DNA of 29,318 nucleotides from Spirochaetaceae bacterium. Its GTDB lineage: Bacteria; Spirochaetota; Spirochaetia; SZUA-6; Bin103. Below, in pieces: positions 6,992 through 17,154 of the stretch. Within the stretch, counting starts at the first letter, position 1. The number at the start of each line of letters is the position of its first letter. The stretch is from assembly GCA_028820215.1 (NCBI GenBank), contig JAPPKD010000325.1, forward strand, positions 1-29,318. Reading direction: 5' to 3'. The notes under the pieces were generated by a model. It was not told the DNA's origin. It saw only the letters and a list, made by a program, of their open reading frames with translations, and did no database searches. Position numbers and translations under genes: made by a program.

Positions 6992-9354
6992 CCCTGCTGT
7001 TCGGGACGCGCCTGCTGGTCTACCTGGTGGCGATCGCCATCCCGATCGTGCACCCGGCGGTGACGATCTCCTACGACCGCGTCGGCTGGGTGACGTGGTT
7101 CGCGCTGGTGCCGCTGGAGATGGCCCTGGCCGCCTTCCTCAAGCCGCCGCGGATGCGGCTCCCGTACTGGCTGGCGGCGGCGCTCGGCCTGGCGGTCGTC
7201 GCGGCGGTCGCGGGTCCCGGCCTCGACCGGACCAGCCTGACCGTGATCGGGGTGGGGCTCGCGGCGTTCGTGCTGACCGCGCTGGTCTTCCACGCGCGCG
7301 AACACGGCCACCTGGTCGCCGTCGCGGAGCTCCTGTTCGTGGGCTACGTGCTCCTGAAGCTGCTGCGTTTCTCCCGCGCCAACGACGTGATCGCCGAGGA
7401 GAGCCTGCGCATCACCACCGCGCTGGTGGTCATGATCACCTGCGGTTTCCTCCTGCACGCGCTGGCGCTCTACCTGGCGGCGTTTCCCGAGTCCGGGGGC
7501 CATTTCCGCCGGCGCGAGCTGGCCACGTTCGCGATGTTCGCGCTGCCGGTCAGCATCGCCCTGGGCGCGTTGCTGCCGCCCGACTTCGTCTCCAACCGCA
7601 TCGCCTTCAACAACCTGAACGAGGTCGCCGTGCCGGAGCCGCAGCCGGTCGGCGCGGACTCCTCCGGGCCGCCCGGCGGCAACCTGCGCCCGCTCGACCC
7701 GCGGCAGGACCCGTCGCAGCGCGGGGGCCAGGGCGGACAGGGCGAGCAGTCCGACGCCAACGGCCAGGGCGGCCAGGGCGAGGAGGCGCAGAACCAGCAA
7801 GGCGAGGGCGGCCAGGCGGACCGCCAGCAGCGCCTGGAGGGCGTACCGGCCGATCGCTGGAACGACTCCGGCGCCGGCCAGGGCGAGGGCACCGACGGTG
7901 GCGGTCAGGGACAGCAGCAGGCCGAGGGGCAGGGACAAGGCGAGGAAGGCGACGGCGAAGGCCAGGGCGAGGAAGGCGAGGGCGACGGCGAAGCCCGGCA
8001 GTACGCGCGCATGGTGATCGCCAGCGCCACCGATCCCGTGTACGCGGCCGACGGCTACTTCGCCGAGCTGCATCCCGAGGGCGGCTTCACCTACAGCATC
8101 GACGAGCCGCTCAACGACCTGGTCAACCAGCGGTTGCTGACCACCTGGGGCGACGTGCTGCGCCTGCCCGACCGCCGGCGCGAGCCGCGGGAGTACTTCT
8201 TCCTGTCCTCGATCGACGACCGGGTCATGCCGTACCGGCCGTACGAGATCGAGCCGACGGTGATGAACCGGCTCTACCATCCGTTCGACCTCTCGTATTG
8301 GACGGTGTCGCGCGTGAGTGCCACCGGACCCGATCAGTGGCGCTGGCTGGGCGACCTGTCAGTGGCCGAGCGCAGCGCCCTCGCCCCCTACCTGGAGGTT
8401 CCGTTCGACGGCGAGACGCTGGCCGGCTTCGAGCAGTACGTCGCGGAAGTCACCGCCGGCGCCGCCGGCTACTTCGACAGAATCGATGCCATCCTGCGCT
8501 CCTTCGACACCTGCCAGTACGAGATCGGCTTCACCGACGACGTGTCGGTCGACCACCTGGAGCTGTTCCTGTTCGAGACCCGCACCGGCGACTGCACGGA
8601 GTTCTCGAACACCGCGGCGATCCTGGGGCGGATCGCCGGCATCCCCAGCCGCGTGGTCACCGGCTGGCTCGGCACCAAGAGCCTGCAGACCGACGTCCAC
8701 CGTCGCGGCTTGCAGAGCCTGCGCGAGGTGATCGAGCCGCTGCAGGAGTTCCCGCTCGACCAACTCTACCTGATCACCACCGCGCACCGCCACTCCTGGA
8801 CCCAGTACTACCTGCCGAGCTACGGCTGGATAGACATCGAGGCCACGCAGTTCGCCATCCAGCCGCCGCCCGAGCTGGGCGCCACCGGCCAGGATGTCGT
8901 CATCCCGATCATCCAGATCGAGGACCGCCTCGACCGCGACTTCCAGTTTCCGTGGCTGCTGGTGCTGCGCCTGGCAGGTGCGCTGGCCATCGCCGGGGTG
9001 GCCGGCGCCTACGCGTGGCGGTATGGACGCGAGGGGATCCTGGCCATGGCCGCCCGCGCGCCCACCCGGCACGGCCTGCGGGCGCGGGCGTCGCTCTTGT
9101 ACATGCGGCTGGCGGCCGACGGCTACGCGGTCAAGTCCCCGGTGGAGACCGCCCGCGAGTACGCCGAGCGCTACCCGGAGCTGCAGGGCTTCGCCCAGCG
9201 CTACACCGCGCTCCGCTATCGGCCGAACCCCCCGGACGCCCGCGCCGCCGGCGAGTTGCGGGCCGCCGCCCTGGCAGCAGCCACGCAGATGCGCCGGCGC
9301 GGCCTGATCGCGTGGCTGAAGCGCCTGTTCAGCCTGCGAGGGCTCTCCTGCTGA
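6988..9354 (+). CDS. membrane-anchored transglutaminase-like protein (DUF3488/TgpA-like)
   Basis: This 788-residue protein begins with five or six membrane helices (about 1-205). A Gly/Gln/Glu low-complexity stretch (about 247-335) precedes a transglutaminase-like cysteine protease domain. The triad is readable: Cys536 in TGDCTEFSN, His602 in HRHSW and Asp616 in GWIDIEAT. One more membrane helix (about 655-675) leads to a C-terminal DUF4129-like helical segment (AREYAERYPEL, then RYTALRYRP). This order matches TgpA-type proteins, whose catalytic domain faces the periplasm. GTG 6988 is chosen because it overlaps the DUF58 stop as GTGA. Proteins of this type usually sit with MoxR and DUF58, as here. 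It probably cleaves or cross-links an envelope protein; the substrate is unknown. Confidence 0.85.
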   Translation: MTLLFGTRLLVYLVAIAIPIVHPAVTISYDRVGWVTWFALVPLEMALAAFLKPPRMRLPYWLAAALGLAVVAAVAGPGLDRTSLTVIGVGLAAFVLTALVFHAREHGHLVAVAELLFVGYVLLKLLRFSRANDVIAEESLRITTALVVMITCGFLLHALALYLAAFPESGGHFRRRELATFAMFALPVSIALGALLPPDFVSNRIAFNNLNEVAVPEPQPVGADSSGPPGGNLRPLDPRQDPSQRGGQGGQGEQSDANGQGGQGEEAQNQQGEGGQADRQQRLEGVPADRWNDSGAGQGEGTDGGGQGQQQAEGQGQGEEGDGEGQGEEGEGDGEARQYARMVIASATDPVYAADGYFAELHPEGGFTYSIDEPLNDLVNQRLLTTWGDVLRLPDRRREPREYFFLSSIDDRVMPYRPYEIEPTVMNRLYHPFDLSYWTVSRVSATGPDQWRWLGDLSVAERSALAPYLEVPFDGETLAGFEQYVAEVTAGAAGYFDRIDAILRSFDTCQYEIGFTDDVSVDHLELFLFETRTGDCTEFSNTAAILGRIAGIPSRVVTGWLGTKSLQTDVHRRGLQSLREVIEPLQEFPLDQLYLITTAHRHSWTQYYLPSYGWIDIEATQFAIQPPPELGATGQDVVIPIIQIEDRLDRDFQFPWLLVLRLAGALAIAGVAGAYAWRYGREGILAMAARAPTRHGLRARASLLYMRLAADGYAVKSPVETAREYAERYPELQGFAQRYTALRYRPNPPDARAAGELRAAALAAATQMRRRGLIAWLKRLFSLRGLSC
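7726..7992 (+). repeat. GQG/GEE low-complexity coding tract in the transglutaminase gene
   Basis: Residues 247-335 of the transglutaminase protein are dominated by short Gly-Gln-Gly, Gly-Gly-Gln and Gly-Glu-Glu units, first glutamine-rich and then strongly acidic. At DNA level the tract is an imperfect repeat of GGCCAGGGC-like units. It lies between the membrane region and the catalytic domain and is probably a disordered tether outside the membrane. Confidence 0.75.
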
Positions 9355-10571
9355 CCGGACCGCGCGCGGCAGCCATCGCGATCACCGCCGCCGCAGCGCT
9401 GGGGTTGAACGCCTGCAGCGCCGGCGACTGGCTGGAGTTCCGCGGGCGCCAGGGCCGCGGCGTCGCCCCCACGACGGTGGCGCCGCCGCTGGCGCTCAAG
9501 TGGAAGCTGCCCCTGCAAGTGGGCCAGCAGGCGACCTCGTTCAATCCCCCGATCGTCTACGACGGAACGATCTACTTCGGCGCCGACGACGGCAATTTCT
9601 ACGCCCTGGACGCCGAGTCGGGCTACATGCGCTGGATCTTCAAGGCGCGCGCGCCCAACAACTCGGTGCCGTACGCGGACGAGGACGCCGTCTACTTCGG
9701 GTCCAACGACGGCAGCGTGTACGCGGTGTCGCGCGACGGCGGCGAGGAGTTGTGGTCGTTCCAGACCGAGTCCACCGTGCAATCGCTGATCCTGCGCTAC
9801 GAGGACCTGATCATCTTCACCAGCGACAACGGCGCGTCGTACTTCCTTGACCCGGACGGCATGGAAGTGCACCGCATCCCCAATCCGATTTGGTCCTACC
9901 ACACGTTCCAGGTGTACGAGGGGGTCATCTACTGGGCACCCGCGCCGCCCGAACGCGGCGTCAGCTTCGGCGCCTACGACATCGAGAGCCGCTCGTACCT
10001 GTGGTACGTCGACGGCGACGACCCGTACGTCAACTGGTACTCGTTTCCGGCCCTGCGCGGCCAGAACATGTACTACGCCACCGGCGGCGCCACGGTGCTC
10101 AACTACTTGGCGCTGGACCGCACCGACGGGCGCGAGCTCTGGCGCAAGAGGGAGAAGCCCTACTTCGGCGAGGATTCCCCCTACAACCCGGTCCGCCTGT
10201 TCTGGGACAACATCAAGCTGCTGGACTACATGGCGCCGGCGCTCTGGCGCAACCTGGTGATCTACACCAGCGGCGACCAGGTCGTGCGCGCCTTCGACGC
10301 AGGCAGCGGCCGTGAGGCGTGGCGGGTGACGCTGGAGCAGCCCACGTCGAGCGCCCCGACCGTGGCCGGCAGCCGCCTGTACTTCGGCGTGCGCGGGGAC
10401 CCGCTCCGCGGCGCGCCGCCCCGCCTGATCTGCCTGTCGGCCCGCAACGGCCGCCTGCTGTGGGAGATGGAGCTGGACGGTGCGGTTTTGAGCGCCCCGG
10501 TGGCGTCGCGCGACCTGCTGATCTTCGGTACCGACCAGAACTATTTCTACGTGCTGCAGGAGGTGCTGTAG
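9351..10571 (+). CDS. PQQ-like beta-propeller lipoprotein (BamB-like), CTG start
   Basis: The mature sequence carries at least five PQQ-type propeller blades (IYFGADDGNFYALD, VYFGSNDGSVYAV and similar, each with a downstream W) like BamB and PQQ dehydrogenases. No dehydrogenase catalytic residues are evident. A lipoprotein signal is clear: Arg, a run AAAIAITAAAALGL, then lipobox LNAC with Cys22. No ATG, GTG or TTG lies where the signal requires one. A CTG at 9351 overlaps the upstream stop as CTGA, and GAGGG (9338-9342) lies 8 bases before it, so I choose CTG. An in-frame GTG at 9312 is the alternative: it adds 13 residues, overlaps the transglutaminase gene by 43 bases and lacks a Shine-Dalgarno. 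It may scaffold the MoxR/DUF58/transglutaminase system in the periplasm. Confidence 0.85.
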   Translation: MTGPRAAAIAITAAAALGLNACSAGDWLEFRGRQGRGVAPTTVAPPLALKWKLPLQVGQQATSFNPPIVYDGTIYFGADDGNFYALDAESGYMRWIFKARAPNNSVPYADEDAVYFGSNDGSVYAVSRDGGEELWSFQTESTVQSLILRYEDLIIFTSDNGASYFLDPDGMEVHRIPNPIWSYHTFQVYEGVIYWAPAPPERGVSFGAYDIESRSYLWYVDGDDPYVNWYSFPALRGQNMYYATGGATVLNYLALDRTDGRELWRKREKPYFGEDSPYNPVRLFWDNIKLLDYMAPALWRNLVIYTSGDQVVRAFDAGSGREAWRVTLEQPTSSAPTVAGSRLYFGVRGDPLRGAPPRLICLSARNGRLLWEMELDGAVLSAPVASRDLLIFGTDQNYFYVLQEVL

Positions 10572-10615
10572 CGCCTTCCGCGCGGGCGGCAGCCAGTCTT
10601 GCCGATAGGGTAAGT

Positions 10616-11365
10616 GTGGAGCACGCACGCACCATCGGAGAGTTGCGCGAACGGTCGCTGCACGCGGAGTTGAAGTCCTGGTACGCGTTGCCGCGCGACC
10701 GGGTCGAGGTATCGATGGACGGCTACGTGATCGACCTGGTGCGCCCCCCCGGGACCCTGATCGAGATCCAGACCCGCGGCTTCGCGAAGCTCAAGCGCAA
10801 GTTGACCCGGCTGGTCAACACCCATCGCGTGCGCCTGGTGTTCCCGATCGCACAGCGGAAGTGGATCGTGACCACGGACCCGCGGGGACAGGTCCTGCGC
10901 CGCCGGCTGTCGCCGAAGCGCGGCGCCTACCGCGACCTGTTCGCCGAGCTGATCCGGATCCCGCACCTGATGACCGATCTCAACTTCACGCTCGAAGTGC
11001 TCCTGGTGGACGTGGAAGAGCTGCGCTGCGCCGACGGCCGCGGAAGCTGGCGCCGCCGCGGCATCAGCGTCCTGGACACGCGGCTGCTGGAGGTGTGCCA
11101 CCGGCGCCGCTTCCGCACACCGGCGGACCTGGCACGCCTGCTGCCCCCGCGCCTGCAGGACCCGTTCACCAATCGTGCGCTGGCGGACGCCGCGGGCATC
11201 TCCCCTGCCGCCGCCGGCGAGATGACCTACGCCCTCCGGCACATGGGCGCCCTTTCCGTCGTCGGAAAGAGCAGCCGCGCCTACCTGTTCGCCCGCACCC
11301 CTCACGGTCCCGCTTCGTCCGGGGTCGCGAGCAGGCGCGAACGGAGCTCATCCGACAGCCGATAG
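10616..11365 (+). CDS. hypothetical protein, PD-(D/E)XK-like nuclease motif plus winged-helix-like C-terminus
   Basis: This 249-residue basic cytoplasmic protein begins at GTG 10616, with AGGG 5 bases upstream. Residues 18, 40 and 50-52 give Glu, Asp in YVIDLV and EIQ in LIEIQTRG. This E...D...ExQ pattern resembles PD-(D/E)XK nucleases, with Gln in place of the usual motif Lys. Basic segments follow (KLKRKLTRLVNTHR, then a VFPIAQRKW strand). The C-terminal part (about 175-235) reads like a winged helix: PADLARLLP, FTNRALADAAG, YALRHMGAL and a YLF wing. I do not recognise a named family. It follows the propeller gene by 44 bases and may be the last gene of that operon, although a nuclease-like DNA-binding protein does not obviously fit an envelope operon. 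Confidence 0.7.
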   Translation: MEHARTIGELRERSLHAELKSWYALPRDRVEVSMDGYVIDLVRPPGTLIEIQTRGFAKLKRKLTRLVNTHRVRLVFPIAQRKWIVTTDPRGQVLRRRLSPKRGAYRDLFAELIRIPHLMTDLNFTLEVLLVDVEELRCADGRGSWRRRGISVLDTRLLEVCHRRRFRTPADLARLLPPRLQDPFTNRALADAAGISPAAAGEMTYALRHMGALSVVGKSSRAYLFARTPHGPASSGVASRRERSSSDSR

Positions 11366-11473
11366 CCAGCGTCTCCGAGGGCATCCAAGGAGCCGGCCAC
11401 CGACAGCGGACCGCCATCGGCAACGACCTGCGCGATCAAGCGACACAACTTGTGAGGCGGCCCTCCGGGACCT

Positions 11474-13150
11474 ATGCTGCCGCTTGTGACTTCCCGGAAC
11501 CTCTCTTCAGTCTCCCTCGCACTGGCCGCCATCGCGCTGCTCATCGCCGGCTGCACCGGACTGGCTCCGGACACCGATGCGCCGTCCGCGGCCAGGATCT
11601 ACTGGACGGACGCCGGCACGAACACGATCGGCCGCGCCGGGCTGGATGGCTCCGGCGTCGAAGACCTGGCTCAGGGGCTGGTCGAACCGTACGGCATCGC
11701 ATTGGCGATAGCCGACGGCAAGATGTACTGGGTCGACTGGGAGGTGGGCATTCAGCGCGCCAACCTCGACGGCTCCGGCGTCGAGACCCTGGTGCGCACT
11801 GCCAGGCCGAACGGGATCGCGCTGGACGTCAAGCGCGGCAAGATGTACTGGACCGACTACGGCGCGAACATGATCCGGCGCGCCAACCTGGACGGATCCG
11901 GGATCGAGGACCTGGTCGTCACGTCGCTGGACAACCCGTTCGGAATCGCCCTGGACACCGAAGCCGGCAGGATCTACTGGACGGACGCCGGTACGGAGAA
12001 GATCCAGCGTGCGAACCTCGACGGGTCCGACGTCGAGGACATCGTGATCGCGGGACTCCGGGATCCTCGTGGGATTGCGCTCGACGTCGAAGCCGGCAAG
12101 CTGTACTGGACGGACCGGCGCACCGACAAGATCCAGCGCGCCAACCTCGACGGCTCGAACGTGGAAGATCTGGTGATGTCGAGCGGAGAATCCCGACGCG
12201 ACGGGATCGCGCTTGATGTCACAGCCGGCAAAATCTACTGGACCGAGCGCGACCTGGGCAGGATTCAGCGCGCCAATCTCGACGGCTCCGACATCGAGGA
12301 TGTCCTTGCCAACGGCGTGCACGGCCCCTACGAGCTCGCGCTCGACGTCGAAGCCCGCATGATGTACTGGACCGACATCTACACGGGGATCCAGCGCGCC
12401 AGCCTCGACGGTACCGGCCTGGAGCACCTCGTGGGCATGGGACTGGCGGATCCGCGCGGGATCGCGCTGGACGTCGCGGGCGGCAGGATCTACGCGATCG
12501 ACCACTACCCGAGCGGCGCAGGGGCGAACGAAATACGCCGGTTCGACCTGGACGGCGCCCGCGGCGAGGTCCTCCGCGTGGCGGGCATGTCCGGCGCCTA
12601 CGACATCGCCCTGGATGTCCCCGGCGGCAAGATGTACTGGACGGAGTCGGCGACCACCTCGTCGGCGGACAGCATCCAGCGCGCCGACCTGGACGGCTCG
12701 AACGTCGAGACCCTGGTGACCGATCTCGGATATCCGCGCGGGATCGCCCTGGACCTCAGCGCCGGCAAGATGTACTGGACGGACCCGGGGACCGGGAAGA
12801 TCCAGCGCGCCAGCCTTGACGGCTCCGATGTCGAAGACCTGGTGACCACCGGCTTGTCCGACCCCCAGGGGATCGCCGTGGACCCCGCCGGCGGGAAGAT
12901 GTATTGGACCGACCGCAGGACCGACCGCATCCAGCGCGCCAACCTCGACGGATCCGACGTCGAGGACCTGGTCACCGGCGGGTTGCTGAATCCACAGGGA
13001 ATCGCCCTGGACGTCACCGACCGGAAGATGTACTGGACGGACTGGGGAACGGACACGATCCGGCGCGCCAACCTCGACGGATCCGGAGTCGAGGAGGTGG
13101 TGACCGCCGGCCTCGTGGACCCCTGGGGGATCGCCGTCTACCGGCCCTGA
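11474..13150 (+). CDS. lipoprotein with 12 YWTD (LDL-receptor class B) repeats
   Basis: This 558-residue protein has a lipoprotein signal peptide (hydrophobic run, lipobox LIAGC, Cys27) followed by 12 consecutive repeats of about 42 residues. Each has the plan YWTD, then I-RANLDGS, V/IEDLV, then GIALD and a GK(M/I) turn. Repeat 8 is degenerate and longer (YAID with an insertion). YWTD repeats form six-bladed propellers, so 12 repeats predict two propellers in tandem with almost no other sequence. Such proteins bind other proteins or glycans; no catalytic motif is present. The start is ATG 11474 with only a weak GGGA upstream; GTG 11486 is an alternative. It converges on and overlaps the methyltransferase gene by 13 bases. 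It may work with the envelope operon upstream, but 108 bases separate it from the previous gene. Confidence 0.85.
   Translation: MLPLVTSRNLSSVSLALAAIALLIAGCTGLAPDTDAPSAARIYWTDAGTNTIGRAGLDGSGVEDLAQGLVEPYGIALAIADGKMYWVDWEVGIQRANLDGSGVETLVRTARPNGIALDVKRGKMYWTDYGANMIRRANLDGSGIEDLVVTSLDNPFGIALDTEAGRIYWTDAGTEKIQRANLDGSDVEDIVIAGLRDPRGIALDVEAGKLYWTDRRTDKIQRANLDGSNVEDLVMSSGESRRDGIALDVTAGKIYWTERDLGRIQRANLDGSDIEDVLANGVHGPYELALDVEARMMYWTDIYTGIQRASLDGTGLEHLVGMGLADPRGIALDVAGGRIYAIDHYPSGAGANEIRRFDLDGARGEVLRVAGMSGAYDIALDVPGGKMYWTESATTSSADSIQRADLDGSNVETLVTDLGYPRGIALDLSAGKMYWTDPGTGKIQRASLDGSDVEDLVTTGLSDPQGIAVDPAGGKMYWTDRRTDRIQRANLDGSDVEDLVTGGLLNPQGIALDVTDRKMYWTDWGTDTIRRANLDGSGVEEVVTAGLVDPWGIAVYRP
11600..13141 (+). 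repeat. 12 imperfect tandem ~129-bp coding repeats (YWTD units)
   Basis: Each unit begins at the TACTGGAC that encodes YWTD and carries a strongly conserved CGCGCCAACCTCGACGG-like core. Unit lengths are near 120-135 bases. The most similar neighbouring units (fourth and fifth, and the last three) suggest recent duplication or gene conversion. Confidence 0.8.
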
Positions 13151-13830
13151 CCGCGGCGCAGGCGCAGCATGCGGTTGCCGCCGCGCTGAAACTCGTACGG
13201 AACCGGTTCGACGGCGGCTTCGGCGCCTTCCGAGCGCATCGCCTCGACCGCGGCCTGAACGTGCGGCGAAGGCGCGCCGCCGACCTGCAGCAGCGGGAAG
13301 ACACGCACCTCGGCGGCAACGCGCAGCATCTCGCGCAGGGCGTCGAGATGGAATGCCAGGTCGAACTGCTCGCTGTACAGGAACAGGAAGTGAGACGACA
13401 GCCCCAGGTCGAAGGAGCGGTCGGCAAACGGCAATTCCGGCAGCGAGGCCTCCAGGTACCGGCCCTGGTCCGTGCCTGACGGATAGTCGCGGACGAACCG
13501 GCGCATCGCTCCCATGCGCCGCCGCCCCAGCTCCTCGATCGACGGCACGTGCGTCCAGACGAAGTCGTCCGGGTTGCGGCGCGCCTGGTCCATCGCCACC
13601 TCGAAGGCTTCCTCCACCCGGCGCTCGATCGCCGTTCCGGGGAAGGCGTACAGCGGGTCGATGGAGACCACGTCCCCGCCCAGCGCGGTCAACTCCGCGT
13701 TGAAGCTGGCCGGCCCGTCGCCGCAGCCCAGGATGCGCCGGCACAGGTCAGCCGCCGACAGGTCGAACATGGCCCGATATTCGGCGAACGTCCGTCCCCA
13801 CGGGATGACGCGTTGCAGCGAGAACGGCAC
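13138..13830 (-). CDS. class I SAM-dependent methyltransferase-like protein
   Basis: This 230-residue protein has motif I ILGCGDGPASFN (33-44), the acidic end of strand 2 (VVSIDPLY) and a post-motif LPFADRSFDLGLSSHFLFLY, typical of class I SAM methyltransferases. The middle (70-110) is charged and helical. No substrate motif is recognisable, so small molecule, RNA and protein substrates are all possible. Translation starts at GTG 13830, 13 bases after the leuS stop, with GAGG overlapping the leuS end; co-expression with leuS is likely. The 3' end overlaps the convergent YWTD gene by 13 bases. Confidence 0.75.
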   Translation of the reverse strand: MPFSLQRVIPWGRTFAEYRAMFDLSAADLCRRILGCGDGPASFNAELTALGGDVVSIDPLYAFPGTAIERRVEEAFEVAMDQARRNPDDFVWTHVPSIEELGRRRMGAMRRFVRDYPSGTDQGRYLEASLPELPFADRSFDLGLSSHFLFLYSEQFDLAFHLDALREMLRVAAEVRVFPLLQVGGAPSPHVQAAVEAMRSEGAEAAVEPVPYEFQRGGNRMLRLRRGQGR

Positions 13831-13843
13831 CGGACCGCCGACC

Positions 13844-16324
<2,481 letters not shown>

Positions 16325-16336
16325 CTGAATCGGCCG

Positions 16337-16345
16337 ATGATAGCA
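16337..16345 (-). promoter_or_regulatory. extended -10 element of leuS
   Basis: Reading the minus strand, TGC-TATCAT forms a TGnTATnnT extended -10 ending 13 bases before the leuS ATG. No good -35 is seen 16-18 bases upstream. The transcript would have a very short leader, so no T-box or other leader control of leuS is visible. Confidence 0.3.
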
Positions 16346-16403
16346 CCTCGCATGCCGGCCTTGCTTCGACTTCGCCGCGGCACGCTTCACAAGCGACCGG
16401 GCG

Positions 16404-16438
16404 TTGCGTACGTATCGAAGCCTAGCTATCGTACGTAT
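16404..16438 (+). promoter_or_regulatory. promoter/operator of the DUF6364-PIN module
   Basis: TTGCGT (16404-16409) and TATCGT (16427-16432) are 17 bases apart, placing transcription start at or next to ATG 16439, so the message may be leaderless; no Shine-Dalgarno is present. The 9-mer CGTACGTAT occurs twice, at 16407-16415 and 16430-16438, one copy over the -35 and one over the -10/start site. Each contains the palindrome TACGTA. This is a likely autorepression operator for the antitoxin or toxin-antitoxin complex. Confidence 0.45.
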
Positions 16439-16726
16439 ATGAACCGAGTGAAGCTGACCCTGAGCGCCGAGGAGGAGCTGGTCGCTCTGGCAAAGCGCGT
16501 GGCGAAGTCGCGTCGGATGAGCGTTTCGGCGCTGTTCGCGCACATGATACGGGCGCTTGATCGGGAGACGACGGCTGATCTCAGCGATCTTGGCCCGATC
16601 ACCAGGCAGGCGAGCGGGCTGGTGACGCAGCGATCACACCGATCCGACCGGGAGTTGTCCGACCGGGAGTTGATCGAAGAGGCCCTGGAGGAGAAGTACC
16701 TGCACGGTGCCTCCCGTGGAGCATGA
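16439..16726 (+). CDS. antitoxin of a PIN-domain module (DUF6364-like)
   Basis: This 95-residue protein begins MNRVKLTLSAEEELVALAKRVAK, a ribbon-helix-helix start seen in DUF6364 antitoxins: a short beta strand, then two helices ending SVSALFAHMIRAL. The C-terminal half is charged and probably disordered until it wraps the toxin; DRELSDRELIEEALEEKYLHG is the likely toxin-binding helix. Its stop overlaps the PIN toxin start as ATGA, the normal antitoxin-first order. The N-terminal half should bind the CGTACGTAT repeats in its own promoter. Family assignment is from pattern, function from context. Confidence 0.75.
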   Translation: MNRVKLTLSAEEELVALAKRVAKSRRMSVSALFAHMIRALDRETTADLSDLGPITRQASGLVTQRSHRSDRELSDRELIEEALEEKYLHGASRGA

Positions 16727-17154
16727 CGATTCTGCGCCTCTTCCTGGACACGAACGTGCTCCTGGACGTGTTGATGCGGCGGGAGCCCTTCTACGGATCC
16801 TCGGCCCGTGTGTGGACGCTGGCGGAGACCGGCACCCACCTCGGCTTCGTCTCCGCCGTCAGCTTCATCACCGTGTATTACCTGCTGCGCAAGCACGGCG
16901 GCGACGACCGCGCTCACCAGTCCCTCCACCTGATCCGATCGGTGTTCCGCCCGGTCGAGGTGGACACACGGCTCCTGGATGACGCGTTGGCTGTGAGCGG
17001 CGGAGACTTCGAAGACACCGTGCAACTGCGCTCCGCGCTTCGATGCGGCGCCGACTACCTCGTCACGCGAGATCGCGACGGCTTTCAGTCGGCGCCGGTG
17101 CCGATCGTGACCGCAGACGAGCTGCTGGCCGTGCTGTCGGTGGATCGCGCTTGA
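16723..17154 (+). CDS. PIN-domain ribonuclease toxin (VapC-like)
   Basis: This 143-residue PIN-domain protein starts MTILRLFLDTNVLLDVL with the metal-binding Asp9. The second acidic cluster is DFEDTV (Asp95, Glu97, Asp98), then ADYLVTRDRDGF with Asp111 and Asp117. These are the acidic residues of PIN RNases, which bind divalent metal and cleave tRNA, rRNA or mRNA. The antitoxin gene directly precedes it, with overlapping frames. Its own stop overlaps the TTG start of the aminomutase gene as TTGA, which is unusual for a toxin. All catalytic residues look intact, so the module is probably functional. Confidence 0.82.
   Translation: MTILRLFLDTNVLLDVLMRREPFYGSSARVWTLAETGTHLGFVSAVSFITVYYLLRKHGGDDRAHQSLHLIRSVFRPVEVDTRLLDDALAVSGGDFEDTVQLRSALRCGADYLVTRDRDGFQSAPVPIVTADELLAVLSVDRA

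Noticed and set aside
7095..9350. Upstream extension of the propeller gene frame to an ATG at 7095
   Set aside because: The frame runs through the transglutaminase gene and encodes arginine/proline-rich noise; the lipoprotein signal fixes the start near 9351.
11600..13141. Regular repeats suggesting a CRISPR array
   Set aside because: The units are about 129 bases, imperfect throughout and encode YWTD propeller blades; there are no unique spacers.
11507..13744. A 745-residue open frame on the minus strand opposite the YWTD gene
   Set aside because: It is a shadow of the repetitive, GC-rich YWTD coding sequence; the plus strand has the signal peptide and repeat pattern.
17043..17150. ATG 17043 as start of the KamA-type gene
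   Set aside because: It would overlap the PIN toxin by 112 bases with no family resemblance; TTG 17151 with the TTGA overlap fits the family length.
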